Assembly: GCF_002994745.2 (NCBI RefSeq)
Contig: NC_037091.1
Coordinates: 54,731,612 to 54,795,611 of the forward strand
DNA from: Rosa chinensis
Taxonomy: Eukaryota > Streptophyta > Magnoliopsida > Rosales > Rosaceae
Direction of reading: 5' to 3'
DNA length: 64,000 nucleotides
Shown: piece after piece, positions 1 to 13,754 of the stretch
Position numbering within the stretch: the stretch's first letter is position 1
Layout of the letters: every line of letters begins with the position of its first letter
Position numbers and translations under genes: made by a program
Notes under the pieces: model-generated
Seen by the model: only the letters and a program-made list of their open reading frames with translations
The model's database searches: none
Told to the model about the DNA's origin: nothing

Positions 1-34
1 CAAAATCACCCAGTAAGTTCACTGAGCTCACCAA

Positions 35-39
<5 letters not shown>

Positions 40-79
<40 letters not shown>
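40..79. repeat. (TC)n microsatellite in the SPL 5' leader
   Basis: About 20 uninterrupted TC units are visible. They lie in what is probably the first, non-coding exon of the SPL gene. A splice donor can be read after position 118 (CAGG|GTAAAG) and an acceptor at 1732-1733 (TTGCAG), so a 5' UTR intron of about 1.6 kb probably separates this exon from the coding start. Nothing else coding is apparent in 119-1733. Confidence 0.7.
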
Positions 80-82
<3 letters not shown>

Positions 83-1787
83 CCTATCTGGGTATATCTC
101 TATTGCCATGATTTCAGGGTAAAGGTTTTAGCTTTCTCCTATTTTTTCTTCACCTTCATCTCTAGGTCTGGATTCTTTCCCTTATTGGATAGATGCTTTG
201 GAAAAACGATAAACATTGGTGGGTAGCTCTGGTTATTCTGATTTCTTTTTTGGGAGAGAAAATAGAGAGTGATTCTTCTCAAAAAAAAAAAAAAAAAGAG
301 AGTGATTGTAGCCAATCCAAATTTCTAAATTTGGCAAGAAAGCTTTTAACTTTTGGTTTTGGGGGAAACTATTTTCCCAATATTTCCATGAGATGAGGTC
401 AGACTCTATTTGGGAAAGGAAAGAATGCTTCTTTCTTTCTTTCTTTCTCCCCCAAATATTGCCTCTTCTTTCATTTGGTACATGAAAATTAATGCCTTCT
501 TTGAACTTGGCTGGATGTGTAAAATAAAGGCAATCTAATCTAATCAGATTGTTAGTATTTGGTAAAGTTCTTTTTTTTTTTGTTCTTCTTTTTAAAAACC
601 AAAAGCATGTTTTTTTTTTTCTGGGTAATAAAGTACTCATTTGATTATGGTGTTGAGTACGCTCAGTTTTCTGGGTGCACAATGATTTCTTCTGGGAGTT
701 GCTTTATATGATTAGGTGGGAGATGCTTATGGATTCTTGGTGGCTAAGGAAGAAGCTTGCGGGTTTGTTAGAGGATAGATGAGTTTCGGAGCAATTGAGG
801 TTCACAAGTTTTGGGAGTTGAATCATAGGCTGTAGTGGGTGGGATCTTAGTGACCGACTTTTAAGAGATGAGGAAATTTAGTCAAATAATTGCAACTGTT
901 TGGAGAGGACAAGGTAATAAAAAGAAACATTATTAGGAATAATTGACGAGAGTGAAAGAGACAGAACCAATAGCTGGGTAAAGGTGGTAAATCTCAGATG
1001 GGTTGGTGAGTAACAAATAGCAATCACGTTGGTATATAAAACTGCACAGCTTTGCAGGGAAATGGGAAACACTTGCCATCTTTACCGGAATTCAGGTACT
1101 GGGGTTCAAATAAATTGTTGCTTGCTAATGGTGGGGACTTACTGATGTACTAGATTTACAAGTGAATGACTGGTATATGTGGGATACAGTAGGTGCGGGT
1201 TTGGATTTTTCTGATCAGATTCTTTGTTTGGTCAGATATAGTAGATTGGGATTATTGAAGTCGTGTTTAAGATCTAGCAACTATTTATTGTCCCTGCATG
1301 GCTGTAAAGTTATGGACTACAATTTATAGCTGCAGAAGATTAGCGGTGGAAAACTGATTTCCTAGCAAGTGGGATGCTCTGGTTGGCTATACATTTAATA
1401 CACTGGTCTCCATCTATGTAGGTTTTCGGCCAGGTTGCGCAGATCTGAGAAGCCTTGCTTCTAAAAACTCGAAGAGGGCACAGTGATTCAATACTGTTCC
1501 TCGTACTCATATTCAGGATTTGCTTTGCTTCAGAGCCCGGTCCTCTGAAACAGTGCTGCCGCACACTGTGTAGGCATGTTCTTGTTTTTTGACAGTGTTT
1601 GCTGGGCTAGTTAATTGATGTTTTTGTATGTTTGTTCTGTTTCCTTTTTTTTTTTTTTTTTTTTTTTTTGTGTATGTTCTTTTGTGTGTGCATTTGTGTG
1701 TATATATTCTTATGTGGTTGTGATATGTTGCAGCATCTGGTGACCAGTTGCTTTTGCATTATCTGAAGAAGATTTTGAAGTTGGTTT

Positions 1788-4067
1788 ATGAATTCCCTGT
1801 TGATGATGGAGTGGAATGAGAAGCATCCTTCACTATGGGACTGGGAGAATGTTTTCATGTTTGGAGCAAAAGTAACTGAAAATCCGAAGAAGCTTCAACC
1901 AACAGACTGGAGTGTTGAAGGAGAACGAGGAATGAACTCTGAATCTTTCTGTTCACCTGGGGGTGATGGGGGAAGTGCTGTTTCTGGCTCTGACTTAGGA
2001 GACGGTACATCAAAGAGTTCAAAATCAGGTTCTGTGAATTCTTCAGTTGGGGAAAGTAAGAAATCCAACTTCAGCCTTGAGGCTTTTGAAGGTTTCCCAA
2101 AGGATTTTGTTGATAAAAAACAATCAGCTAGAGAAGCTGAAGCCCTTGGATCTTCGCCAACTCATGAGATTTCAGCTGGCTCTGGTGAGCCATTGCTTAG
2201 CCTAAAGCTTGGTAAGCGGATGTACTTTGAAGATGTTTGTGCAGGAAATAATGCTAAGACCTCTGCTGTGTCTGTTATATCCACACCAATGGGAACAAAA
2301 GCAAAGAGATTTAAGTCCATTGGTCAAAGTACAGCTGCTACTCGCTGCCAAGTTGAAGGCTGCAATATTGATCTCTCATCAGCGAAAGATTACCATCGCA
2401 AACATAGGATTTGTGCAAATCATTCCAAATCACCAAAGGTCGTTGTTAATGGTGTGGAACGTCGGTTTTGCCAGCAATGTAGCAGGTAAAGCTTGTTTGA
2501 TACCACTTGGAAGATAACAAAACCCAGCAATTACTTGTTTTTGATTACTTGGTCAATTATTTTCTTACCTATGATGCTCTAGAGCATCATCCTTATCAAT
2601 GTGTTTGTAATGCAATGTTTACTTCTTTAATCAGTTAATGGTCCAATCAATATCATTCTTCGCTCCTAACTTATAGATCTTGATATGCAAAAACCCTTTC
2701 TGTGGTCCAAGGTTCCATGGCCTTTCTGAATTTGATGAAAAGAAGAGAAGCTGTCGCAGGCGTCTTTCAGATCACAACGCAAGGCGTCGCAAACCACTGC
2801 CAGGAGCACTGCAAGATCGAGCGAGGCTGTCCTCATCACTGTACAGTACAGGTTTTAAGCATATCCCTTTATTTGTTCTTCATGCTGTTTTCTGACTAAA
2901 TAACATCATGATATGGGATAGACTTCACATGATTGGTTAAATTGTGGTTTAGTCCAAGCTAGGCTTGAGCATGTGCCTAATCAGATTTATAATCTGTACA
3001 TATGCCTCAGCTTTGTTCGATTCAAAATGAGCACAGGGAAACAATATCAAGGATTTTATTTCCCCATCTCATGACTGTAATTAGTTAAGATTCATGTTTC
3101 GTAAGCCTCCCTTGAAAGTCATTTACTATTTTCTGGTGCTCAAGCTGCTATGCGGCATGGGTTATCCATCCTTGAGGGATATGCCATCCCGAACATTAGT
3201 CATTTGACATGCTTTCAGATTAAAGTTAATACGAGGACAATCATATTTGGATTTGTAGTGTTGCTATCCATTAAAGTGCGCTGGTTTTACCTATGCAGAT
3301 GGGAGGCAAGACATGAGCCTTGTTTTGGACCAAGCCCCATGTGTCTACTCGAGGAATGCTACAAATTTATCATGGGATGGTGCATGTAGCTTCAGGTTGA
3401 CACCAACAAAAGATTATTTTCCAAATCCTGCAAAAGGAGGAGGCACTTCCAGACAGCTAAATTTGGCTGAAAATCGAACTTCAAGTTCCTTAACAATGCT
3501 TTATCAAGATTCTAGTAGGTTGCCACCATCTAAGGGCACAGCATCACAAGTTCTAAATCGAGGTCTGTTATGCATCTTGGTTCATGATTTACACTCGAGT
3601 TTATATCATTCACCTAATTAGTCGCTGCTAATGCCAACTTACTAGATTACATCGTCATAGTTTATATACAGATTATTGTATGTTAAATGGTCCTGTAACT
3701 TTTGTTTGGTGATCTATATGCAGGTGCCGAAGAATCTATGATCTCTTTCAACCTGGATGCACCGCAGAATCTTAATCGTGCTCTCTCTCTTCTGTCAACC
3801 AGTTCGTGGGCTTCATGCGAGGCAAAACCTGTTTCACTTGATAATACCAATCACAGTTATCATACCAAAATGCCCCGGCCTGTGATGCAGGCAATGAACC
3901 AAGGCTTGCCATTGTCGTCAGAATACTGGCAAAATGAACAGCCATCCCTCAACACCACCCAAGTGAATGTCTCGCATTCACAGAGTAATGGCAGCAACCA
4001 ATATCAGGATCTTCATTTGTTCAAGGGGCCCTATGAGTTCGGCTATAACACCAACCATTTCAATTAA
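1788..4067 (+). CDS. SPL: SQUAMOSA promoter-binding-like (SBP-box) transcription factor, SPL2/10/11 clade
   Basis: Nuclear transcription factor that binds GTAC-core promoter motifs and controls phase change and shoot and leaf development (family knowledge). Four coding exons can be placed: 1788-2485, 2712-2851, 3299-3562 and 3724-4067, giving about 481 residues. An alternative donor after 2845 keeps the frame and removes two residues. The SBP domain spans roughly residues 185-261 across the first intron, beginning CQVEGC at residue 187 and including the CQQCSRFH segment. Its zinc-binding Cys/His residues are present, and it ends in the bipartite nuclear signal KRSCRRR...RRRK. The N-terminus ([20 protein letters not shown]) matches the SPL2/10/11 group rather than SPL3/4/5, SPL9/15 or SPL6. 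Exon 4 carries the miR156 site inside the codons for RALSLLS. The start could also be the Met codons at 1803 or 1806. Identity as an SPL is certain; the exact paralogue is not. Confidence 0.95.
3778..3797 (+). promoter_or_regulatory. miR156/157 target site in SPL exon 4
   Basis: The 20-mer GTGCTCTCTCTCTTCTGTCA is the standard miR156-responsive element of SPL mRNAs. From memory of mature miR156 it pairs with a single mismatch. It lies in the coding region (about residues 386-392, ALSLLS). The transcript is therefore expected to be cleaved or translationally repressed by miR156 in juvenile tissue. Confidence 0.92.
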
Positions 4068-6177
4068 ACTCTCAACCCAGAGGACTGTTCTTGTGGCCTT
4101 AGAATCTCACCTTTCTTAAGGTTAGTTCTATGGCAGAATTTATTGATTTTTATGAGTTTGCTGCCCAGTTCATAATCAAGCCACTGATAGGTACCTCACC
4201 ATAGTGTAATTATTTCCAGGAACCTCGAAACTGCTTTGGTTACCCCGTCTTGCTCTAATCGCATAGAAGAACTCGGTGGATTCAGATTGCGGTGCGAATT
4301 CATGACATGATAATAAGTTTGACTTGTGAACTGTTTGTATTTGTCTTACTCGTGTAGAATGTTCTGAACTCAGACTTAACGGCGATTCGGGAAACCCCTA
4401 GTTAACCTCTTTCTAAGAATGCTCGACTGGTCTTTTCTTTTCAAATCAATTACTATTATTCCTCTACTTTTTAGTCGCTGCAATATGGTAATAGATGGAG
4501 ACCCAACCCATTAATGGCTGCCTTCAACTGGTCCACTCGCGTTGGACGCTAAGCATTTGCTTGATTTTGATTTGTACTAGGGAGTTCATATTATGTCTGG
4601 TTCCATATTCCTCATGCAGTGCAAAGCCGACCACATCAAGTCGTCGTATTTGGGGTTGTAAAAAAGCTTGATTGTTAAGCTAAGACGGTCTACACTAAAC
4701 AATATCATCCAGAAGGGTCAATATATTAATCCGACCTATATTTTCCACACTAAAGTTTGAAAAATCTATTTCCACTCCCACATACTCGAGTTTCTGAAAT
4801 AACTTTTTAAATAAAAAATAGCTAACCACTACACCTTGATATTTTAAGATTGATTGCAAAATTAAAATAAAATTTGGATCAGAAACTCAGAAAGTGATCA
4901 CACCCAAGTTTGGCCTTGCCCAGTAACTGCAAAAAATATACTTTTCAGGCCACCTCGATTTCCTGTTTATTAGAATACCAATATACAAGGCATAGACCAA
5001 AAAGAAAAAATAACACACCCATACACTGACACAGGCGCGGACACACAAAGGCCAATGGTCGCAGAAATGACCCAATTAAACACTATGGTAGATGGTGATT
5101 TTCTATAGATTCACTGGCATTTAATCCAAGCCAATATTCTGCTTCCATAGACCAATGATACATTCGTAACTATAGCCAACAAAGAGAAATGATGTATAAT
5201 ATGACCCTCGGCAACATGACAAGCTAGGCATGCAATTTAATGCCACTTTCACTAGCAAGAGAAGCACAATGCCTCCTATTGACTTCATTTAAGTGTGGCC
5301 ATAGGCGCACAAGACCTATGATGACTATAATATTTCCAACCACCATCCCATGACCAAAATCCTGACAGAAAAAAATTGTCACAAGAACAAGACCATGGAT
5401 AACCTGGTTGGGTAGAATATACTACATGCTTACATGCGACTGACAAGAAACAAATCTTCTGTCCCCAATTATATCACAATGAGACCTAATTAATCAAACT
5501 CGGGGTACTGATAACAGAAGCATCTGTTAGATCATAAATACTTCAAAGACATTTAGACAATTTGAGATCAAATGAAAACCAGAAAAAATCAGACTACAGA
5601 AACCTTTTGCCCAGCCAGTAACATACTCACTAGAATAGATGAGTTGATTCAAAGTAAAGTCTAACTAATAGAAACCAGAACCAACCTGTAAAATCTTTGC
5701 CAGATAATACTGGCTGACACAAGATGCATTGTACGATCCACAAAGACCACAAATACCATAGCAGTTAATACAACAACTTGACACAAATCATGATAAGGTA
5801 GAGTAACTCGATAACCGCTGCAACATGAGGACGACAAGACTGACTTTCAGACACCCAATATTGAGCAATGCTGGATGACAACTCTGGACCTTCTCAACCC
5901 TCAAATATGTCCTAGTACTCACTGGAACAGTAGACAATTACAAATTAACCCATGCACTAGACAAATACATAATAAAATTAAAAAGCTAGAATAAAAATCA
6001 ATCTACAGTATTGGAAAAATGTAACACAGAAGGAAACATTAGAAATGGATCAATTAACAAGAATAGATTGGAAAATAGAATGTAAATCAAACTTGTATTA
6101 TGTACAAAAATCACCAATAACAACGACAACTTTAAAAAACCCATAGAGATCCAGAGCATATTTCTAATACTACAAAC
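4068..6177. other. SPL 3' UTR and intergenic/3' region of the convergent zinc-finger gene
   Basis: The first few hundred bases are probably SPL 3' UTR. The remainder is AT-rich and holds the 3' end of the convergently transcribed RanBP2-finger gene. I see no further gene and no structured repeat. Confidence 0.5.
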
Positions 6178-8575
6178 CTGATCATTTTCATCTGGAGCAG
6201 GTGAAGAGGACTTCTTTGACTCGGTTGGTTTGTCCTCTCCACAATTCTGTCTGTTACACTTGGTTCGGAACGGATAGTTTATGTTATTACATTTCTCACA
6301 CTTCCAGCTACCTTCCGGCATCTTTTGCTCTGCAAACAAGATGTTTGAAGTTACAGCAAGAGGACAACATAGTATTCAAGAACAAAGAAGGTAAAAGAAA
6401 TATATCAATTAGAGAATTAGGTGACAATAAGGCACAGGATCAACTTACTTGCACTTTTGTCATTCTTTGCAGCCTGCATTTACAACAGAGTATTATTACA
6501 TGTCAGCAAAATATAGAATCTAGAGAGTTTGATCCACAAGAATATCAAGCAGAATATTCAGGCAAAAATGGATTTTAACATATAGAATCCCAATCACTAG
6601 AGAGAGAGAGAGACCTGAGATCCAGGTTTTGGCGTATTGCACTTCCTCATGTTACAAACAGTTCTAAATGAAAAGTTGATATTTCCACATTTTGGGCACG
6701 TCCAGTCATTATCGCGTGTGGCATCTAAATGTGCAATAAAAATAAATAAAAAGAAGAAATCAATGATCATGTCTATATAAATGTTTCCATGATGACCAAA
6801 CATTCATAAGAAGCCAAGATGACAAACCTGCACTCTTCTTTTGAGATTTATCGTCGGGATAGAATCCTGGCCTTGGCCCCTGCACAAGTACATGACATAT
6901 CATTTGTATCACATCCACGAACATAGAATTATGAGCCAAGTTCAACAAAATGGTTGAGATTCATTTGGACTTGGAAGATAGATCTATAGATAAAAGATAA
7001 AATAAAATAATAAATCAAGCATGTAAAAACCAGTCCACAATAGAGTAAATACATACCATAGGACCAGGGCCCAGGGGAAGTCCAAGGCCATACCGATCCA
7101 TCATAGGAGGAATACCGTATAATCCACCTGCAAAAGTAGGGAAGGGAAACACGAGGCACAATTACGACACTAAAGTAAAAAGCAACAACAACAATGAGGA
7201 TCTTAGAACCAAGAGTGAAACACACTGCTGCTTTCAATCATACAGTTTTTGTGTGTGTGTGTGTGGTCGGTAGGGGGTGGGAGAAAGAATTCATATAGGT
7301 TGCAAATGATATTGGCATATTGAGAGTGCATAAAATAGATATAATAACACAAGCAAGTTTACAACAAAAACCAAATTATAACTTAGCTAAACTGGTAATG
7401 AATAATATCAAAGAATTAAAATATCCAGGATTGAAACAGGCTGCAAAATGATATTCGCATATCCAGAGTGCAATAATAGATATAGTAACACAAGCAAGTT
7501 TACAAAGAAAAACGAATTATAACTTAGCTGAACAGGTAATAAATAAAAATCAATGTATTAAAACATCCAGAATTGCACCAAGGAAGAATAAACACATACA
7601 ATCTGAGGGATAAACTGAAAATACCATTTCCTATCAGGGATCCACTAGAATAAGGCGTAGGTGCAGGCAAATGCAGAGGTCTGTAGGGGCTGCCTGTAGA
7701 CAGGCGATTGCCGTAGTTGTAATGATATGCTGATCCCCCAGAAAACGGAACATCATAGGGAGGAATGGATGATCCATTGAACAGAGAAGAACCATATGGA
7801 GGCACACTAAGATACATTGAGGAGGGTGCAGCAGAACCCACATAAGGAGGAGCAGAAGAGTAAGGTTGTGGGGCTTGGAAAGGCTTAGCAGCCGATTTCT
7901 GAAAAATGAAAAATTCAATCTTTATATCCCGGATATAATTAAAACATCGCAACTTAACTCAAATGACATTCCAACAATACTGAGCAAAGCAAAATTGATA
8001 ATGTAGCATAGGTCAGTCTCTTACAGAGTTATGATCAGCCGGCCTCGGCTGAGTGCAATTACGCATATTGCAAGTTGTTCTAAACGAGAAATTCACATTC
8101 CCACACGCAGGGCAGGTCCAATCATCCTCCCTTCTACTCCCTACAAAAAGCACCACTTGTACTAATCAACTCCGAACATCATAACACCCAAAATATACAC
8201 CGAAAACATTCTAAACCAATACAAGCAATACACAATTCCACAAGTACATATACGAATACGATCAATAGTATAATTTTTCAGCTCATAAACTAAAGTTTGA
8301 ATCGTTAGGCTAATACAAACGCATTATCGCCGAGGATAATACTAACCGCATCGAATGGAATTAATTTTTATAAAAAAAAAAAAAAAATACCGTCGGTTCT
8401 AGCTCGCTTGGCTGCTGATGAATTTCTGTTGTCAACCTGAAAATCAAAGACGAAAAGGTTTATGACAGTGGGCGAAACCCTAATTCTGGCTTCGTCGCCG
8501 TGAATTGGGGAAAACCAAGAGATGGGAGAATTTGGAGGAGAAGGTCGGGAAATTGCATCAAATTACCTGAGACAT
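6178..8575 (-). CDS. RanBP2-type (NZF-like) zinc-finger protein with three fingers
   Basis: Probable RNA- or ubiquitin-binding protein; the family is poorly characterised. Nine exons read on the minus strand with consistent phase: 8567-8575, 8391-8436, 8025-8140, 7625-7898, 7057-7127, 6828-6879, 6615-6724, 6449-6473 and 6178-6329, about 285 codons. Each finger has the pattern W-x-C-x2-C-x10-C-x4-C: finger 1 near residues 26-47 (WTCPAC...CNMRNC), then a Pro/Ser/Gly/Tyr-rich linker, finger 2 (WTCPKC...CNMRKC) and finger 3 (WKCEKC...CNRQNC). The first exon encodes only MSQ. The order closely matches my memory of Arabidopsis At1g67325. That protein ends soon after the equivalent of the last residues here (DENDQ), so a tiny last exon is probably still missing. 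A candidate acceptor lies near 5822; without splicing the frame runs on to 5998. Confidence 0.88.
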
Positions 8576-8806
8576 ATCGACGGCGGCGGCGAGGTAAGAT
8601 AATGCGGCGGAGAAATTTGATTGGGATTGGTCTAAATCGGAGAAACAGCAGGGTTGGGGCGACGACGACAGATTGCGAGGGTTTATGTAGAGACGGTTAA
8701 GTTTGTTCGAGTTGGGTGCTAATACGCACCGTTTTGTGTTGGTTTCAGATGTCCGGTCCAGATCCTGTGGGGATTTTATTTGTTTTGGCAAAAAATAAAA
8801 TAAATA

Positions 8807-8879
8807 TGGAGATGCAGGGGATCGAACCCTGTGCCTCTCGCATGCAAAGCGAGCGCTCTACCATTTGAGCTACATCCCC
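8807..8879 (-). tRNA. tRNA-Ala (anticodon UGC)
   Basis: The reverse complement folds as a 73-nt cloverleaf. The acceptor stem GGGGATG pairs with CATCTCC, followed by discriminator A. A-box-like TAGCTCAAATGG and B-box GGTTCGATCCC are present. The anticodon loop TTTGCAT gives UGC. There is no intron. It lies about 230 bp upstream of the zinc-finger gene start, on the same strand. Confidence 0.95.
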
Positions 8880-9192
8880 ATCTGCACATTAATAGTTGAT
8901 TAACATGATTTGATCTTTTATAATTTTAAATGTTAACCCAAAAGGCAATAAAGCGTGATACCAATTTTCCTCATACAGTAATTATCGTTTGGTGTTATAT
9001 GATAGGTTAAGGAGATCAATTTTACATAGAACATAACAATTGGATCGTTAACTTTTCTTTCTAATTACAGATTGGGTCAATGGTTTGTGAAGTTACGAAC
9101 TAAACTTGTAAGAATGGGAGAGAGTATGAAGGTACTTAAACGTACAGTAGGTACCACTCATTTACGGTAACGGTAAACTAGCCCGGGAATTA
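8880..9192. other. Intergenic, no gene seen
   Basis: AT-rich spacer between the tRNA-Ala gene and the Helitron 5' end. I see no ORF or motif here. Confidence 0.5.
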
Positions 9193-9428
9193 TCTATTAT
9201 CTAAAGGGCGTCAACTGTTCATTCGAGCCTGAAGTAAATGACGCTTTTGCCCTTAATTTTTTCTTAAATTACATCTCTGCCATTCAGTCTGTTATAAACA
9301 CCCGCCGACAGTAGAATGCTAGAACTCCAGAAGGTTCAGGTTTTTTCGCTCTCTCACTTCTCCTTATCAACTTGACAGTGGTGCAGATATTTAGCAACGA
9401 TTAGATACGCGGAAAGGATTGATTTCTA

Positions 9429-12400
9429 TGGCAAAGGGATTGATTTCCGTCTCAAATCAATATTCCATCTCTAACCTGCATTTGATCACTCGGCACGAGG
9501 TTATTGAGCTTCCTCGAAGAGAGACAAAGCTCGAGCTTTCTGTAGATGACGATCTTCTTCATTTTAAGAGGTATCTAATTGATTTTTTCACAAAAAAAAT
9601 CTTCAAAATCAGTTTAAATCTTCATATGTGATTGATTTAGGATTTGGGCTCGGAGATATTGATTAAACACAATATTGATTTTGCTAACAATTTCCATGTT
9701 TTTCTCTGACAAGAATTAAGATTGGGTATCTGCACCTGAGGATTCTAGATTTGTATAATAAGTGGATTGCTTCTTTTTTCTACAGTCGTGTAAGGAGGAT
9801 TGAGAGGTTTAGGGTCGAAGAGATAGAGAGAAATCGGAGGCAAGTTCTCACCTCATCATCTGAGATCGGAGGTTAGTTGCTCTCCTTCCAGTTTCAACCT
9901 TTATTGCTTTGGATCGTTCGTGGTATTGTTTGTTTAGATTTTGGTGAAAGACGTAATGAATCAATACACACTTTGGTTGTATTTTATGTGCTTCCCTTCT
10001 GACCAGATTCCTACTTCAAATCTGTGTAATCATCTATTGACCATAAAGATCCAATCTTAGAAATTGGTTTTGATCAGATTTCTTTGTTTGAGTCTATCGT
10101 ACCTGTGATTATAAACTGAATTTCGAGGCCAAGTTAGTGTTTAAAGATTTTCATCGTATTAGAGCTTGGGACAAGTTGGTTCAGTTTTCAAATCCTATTT
10201 GTTTTGATAGTCAGTCAAGCAGATACATTACTCTTTGTCAGGGGTCAAGACTGCATTATACTTGGATTCGGTCTATGTAGTAGATATTTCCAATTTATGA
10301 TTAGCCAACTTGGATCCTTATTTTCCATGAAAGATCCAAGTGATCTCCATTGTTTATAGGCTTGGGAAGCTGTAGACACTCTGTTGGTCACTATTTGTCC
10401 TAAACCAATTACATTTCTGATTTAATAAATGAACTTAATGTGCTTTTACTGGTTGGATATCTCTGGGAGGTAGGCTTGGGTTCGTTTTGGAAGAGATGTG
10501 TGCCAAGATTGTGATTGAGTTTAGGAGACGGGCTTTGGGAGCAAAAGAGGTATGTGTTTTGTTGCTTTTTCCAGTTCTGTTAAGATTGTTTTTTTTTCTT
10601 TTGTATTTGTAGATTTATTAGAAGAAAAAGGAAGAATTATGAATAAGAGAAAATTTATAATGAGCTTTATTGTTTAGAACAGGTGTGTCAATAGTGAAAA
10701 GAAGTGTTACTGTTTTTGGGTAATCAGGTTTTACTTGAAATAGAAAGAATGTTGTTCTGTTTTGTTGGAGCTGAAGTACTTTGTTTTGTAATCTAAGTTT
10801 GGAGGGAAGCAATGAAATGCCGGAGAATTGCTGTTGCATTTGGAAATTTATTTGACAGTTTATTTGGATTTGGACATTTGTTTTTATTGAGAAGTAATCA
10901 GCTTAAATATGTAGTTAAAAAGGTGAGATCAAGAGTCATTAATTCTTCAGTTTGTGATTTAAGCAAACTTTATAACCCGTGATAAAATTGGCTTTCTAGC
11001 TTTTGGGATTTGCCATATACTTAACTGCATAAAATCCTTCAGTTTGTGATACCATCTCAGTATATATATGTTTCCTACAGATCGATCAGCTTCGGTCCAA
11101 TCTTGAATCTCTAATTGCCAGCCGGGTTCAAATCTTTTTCATTTGCTTCTGAGATCAACATCAGAGCAAACCCAGACTCGATTACAGAATTTATCAGTTA
11201 ATGTAAATCCCCATTTCCTTCTTTCCAATTCTTTCTATCCTCGATCATATTTTCATTTCGTGTTCCATCATGATTATATATTGTTGGTTTCTTCAATCCA
11301 CAAGATCGATCCTTTTTTTCTCTTTTCATTTTGTTTTATGTTCATTTTTATTTATTTATACATATTATATAGTACTGCACTTAAAGATGTTTTGTATATT
11401 CAAAATTTTTGGAAGCAGACAACCTATCTGGTAAGAAGTAGTTTTCCATCAAACTCATAATACCAGAATAAATAAGTTTTTGTCTCTCCTTCATTGTTTA
11501 ACATCTTTCATGTTATTCGATTGAATTTATTTTTACGTTTTGTATTCTGTATTTTTGAACACATTATTTTATGATTGCTATATGATGCTACTTGCATTGA
11601 GTAAGGTTTTTTGGCCAGATCACCTTAGTCCATTGAAACTACTAGGATTTGAAAGAACACTTTTTCTTTATTGCATCATATTGTTACTGATTGAATTGTT
11701 TTTATTTTTTTAGTTCTTTTTTTCATTTATGATGAGATTCTTTTCTATCTACATATAGTGACTTATTATGATTCTGTTTTCTGTTCATTTTTTTTAGCCA
11801 TTGGCTCTGCCTTGCATTTTTTAGCTTTATTGTGCAACATTTTTTGTATCCTATAACCTTCTATGAATTACATCATTGATTGATTGAAAAGTTGAAGACT
11901 GCTTGGCATAATTCAAATAGCTCAACCACCATTTAGAAGTGCCTTAACATTTCTTTCTTTAATGCCATCTATATACAGTAAAGTCTTGGCCTTTGTTTAT
12001 TCATGCTCACATAGTGTGCAGGCCAAATAAAGGAGGTCGTTCTAAAGCACCAGTTATATATACTGGAAAAATCATGTGCTTCACAATACCAATGACTACA
12101 ATTTTCTCATTGTATACACATGTAAGCAAGTCTTCCTTTTACATTATTCTGCAGTATTTAAAATTTTGTGCGAGAATACCAAGTGCAATGTATTTTTAAG
12201 TTGGATCTTTACACTTTGCTTTTGATGATAATGTTTACAAAACATGTGGAAATTAACCAAAATATCTTCAATATAGCAAGATAACAATTCTTAGCGAACT
12301 AAGACCAGGAATTATGATATATATCAGTAGCACTGACAGTAGAATCAGATAAATAACTATCTGAATTTTTTTCAACAATTTAACCAAACAGAAAATGAAG

Positions 12401-13754
12401 ATGGCATCTAATTTCTAGCATAAGAGGATCAAGAGCCTAAGATTTCATTCACTACCAAATTTAAATGATGCAGATGTGCATTGTAGTATTTTCTTTGATT
12501 TCATATTCTATTTCTGCCGTTTGATGATTTGTTCAACTCTTTGCAATGCATTAGAAGTGTTGTACTTTTATTATAGTGTCCGGAATCATTCGCGTATGAA
12601 TAAGGCTGATATATATGCTTCTCCTATTTTCTCTTCATAGATTTATGACTTCGACCGATATAACAAGGATGTTGGTGTTGCTCAGTTCACAACAAAAAAT
12701 TTTGTTGTTAGAAACTGCCTTCCAAATGCCAAATCAGATATATGCTTTTATCAGCATGGAATCCTCCACCTGAAGGGGGAAAGCATGTACACTTCCTTTT
12801 GTGTTGCATACTCATTCTATAGTGAGTAACCATGCTTTTATCACCATTATGCATTCTGAAGATAAATTTCTTCTCTTGATATTCTTTTTTTATTGTACTT
12901 TTAGCTTAAACCACTATACCACATCACATTAAAGATAACAAGAGTAACTCCAATATAGGTATGTTGTGTGCATGTTGGATTCTGTTTTCAATGATTTGTG
13001 CTTATTGGGTTGCTAAATGATTGTTAAATGCTGGCTCTTTTGCCTGAGTACCATAATGATAGAATTGTCTTAGATATGGTTTTGAATCAATTTACAATGA
13101 CTGTATTTGAGGGGTTGTAAGGGAATTATCTTACATGGTAAAGTTTCCATAAAAGTAAAAAAAAAAAAAAAAAAAAGATTCCACTTTGTTGCATTGAGTT
13201 CTTTAGCTTCAGTTGTTCTGTACTCGATTAAATGATTTACATTAGTAAAGCTTTCAGGAAATGAAAGAACCCTTTGAAGATGATATTGTGTTAGCTCTGC
13301 TCAGCTGTTAAAATATGCTTATAGCTACCGAATGGTCTTATGGATAGTCCCTAAACCCAAGATAGCGAACCAACAACTTCCACGCCAAATCCTGTTAAGC
13401 TTGGGAAGAAGAGGAATCTAGATGGACTGCAGAAGGAATTGTTCACACCAGAACCAAGCAAGAACCCAAGAAGGTAAGTTTTAAAATCTTTGTTTGATCA
13501 GTTCAACTAGGAATAGCTTCAATTTTGATTTAGGAACCGTACTCAATGTGTGCAGTCTCTTTTTCACTTAGTTTTTGCATTTTATCTTCTCTGTCCATTC
13601 AATTTCACCATGCCTTAGTCAATGAGGCAATCCTTTAAATATGACCTTCATGTGCTCTGTATATTCCAGTGACAACCTTGAAGATGAAGCAAACCCATCA
13701 GATGAGACCAGCACAAATACATTGGTTCAATCTGACACTGAAGACCTTACCTAG
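9429..13754 (+). CDS. Unrecognised multi-exon gene or gene remnant carried by the Helitron
   Basis: I do not recognise the product. Several exon-like stretches have good splice signals: about 9429-9571 (starts MAKGLISVSNQ, donor AGAG|GTATCT); about 9787-9871 (Arg/Glu-rich, ends SSSEIG, donor GTTAGT); about 10473-10549 (ends ALGAKE, donor GTATG); about 11083 onward (IDQLRSNLESL); about 12642-12790 (IYDFDRYNKDVGV...); about 13365-13475 (Ser/Thr/Pro then basic); and a last acidic exon ending SDTEDLT at 13752-13754. The basic-then-acidic tail recalls the replication-protein-A-like genes that plant Helitrons often carry, but no OB-fold signature is clear. It may equally be a chimera of captured host exons. 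Exon order is not proven. Confidence 0.3.

Noticed and set aside
233..682. 149-codon minus-strand frame upstream of the SPL gene
   Set aside because: Lys/Phe-rich translation of poly-A/T runs within the 5' UTR intron; no similarity to any family.
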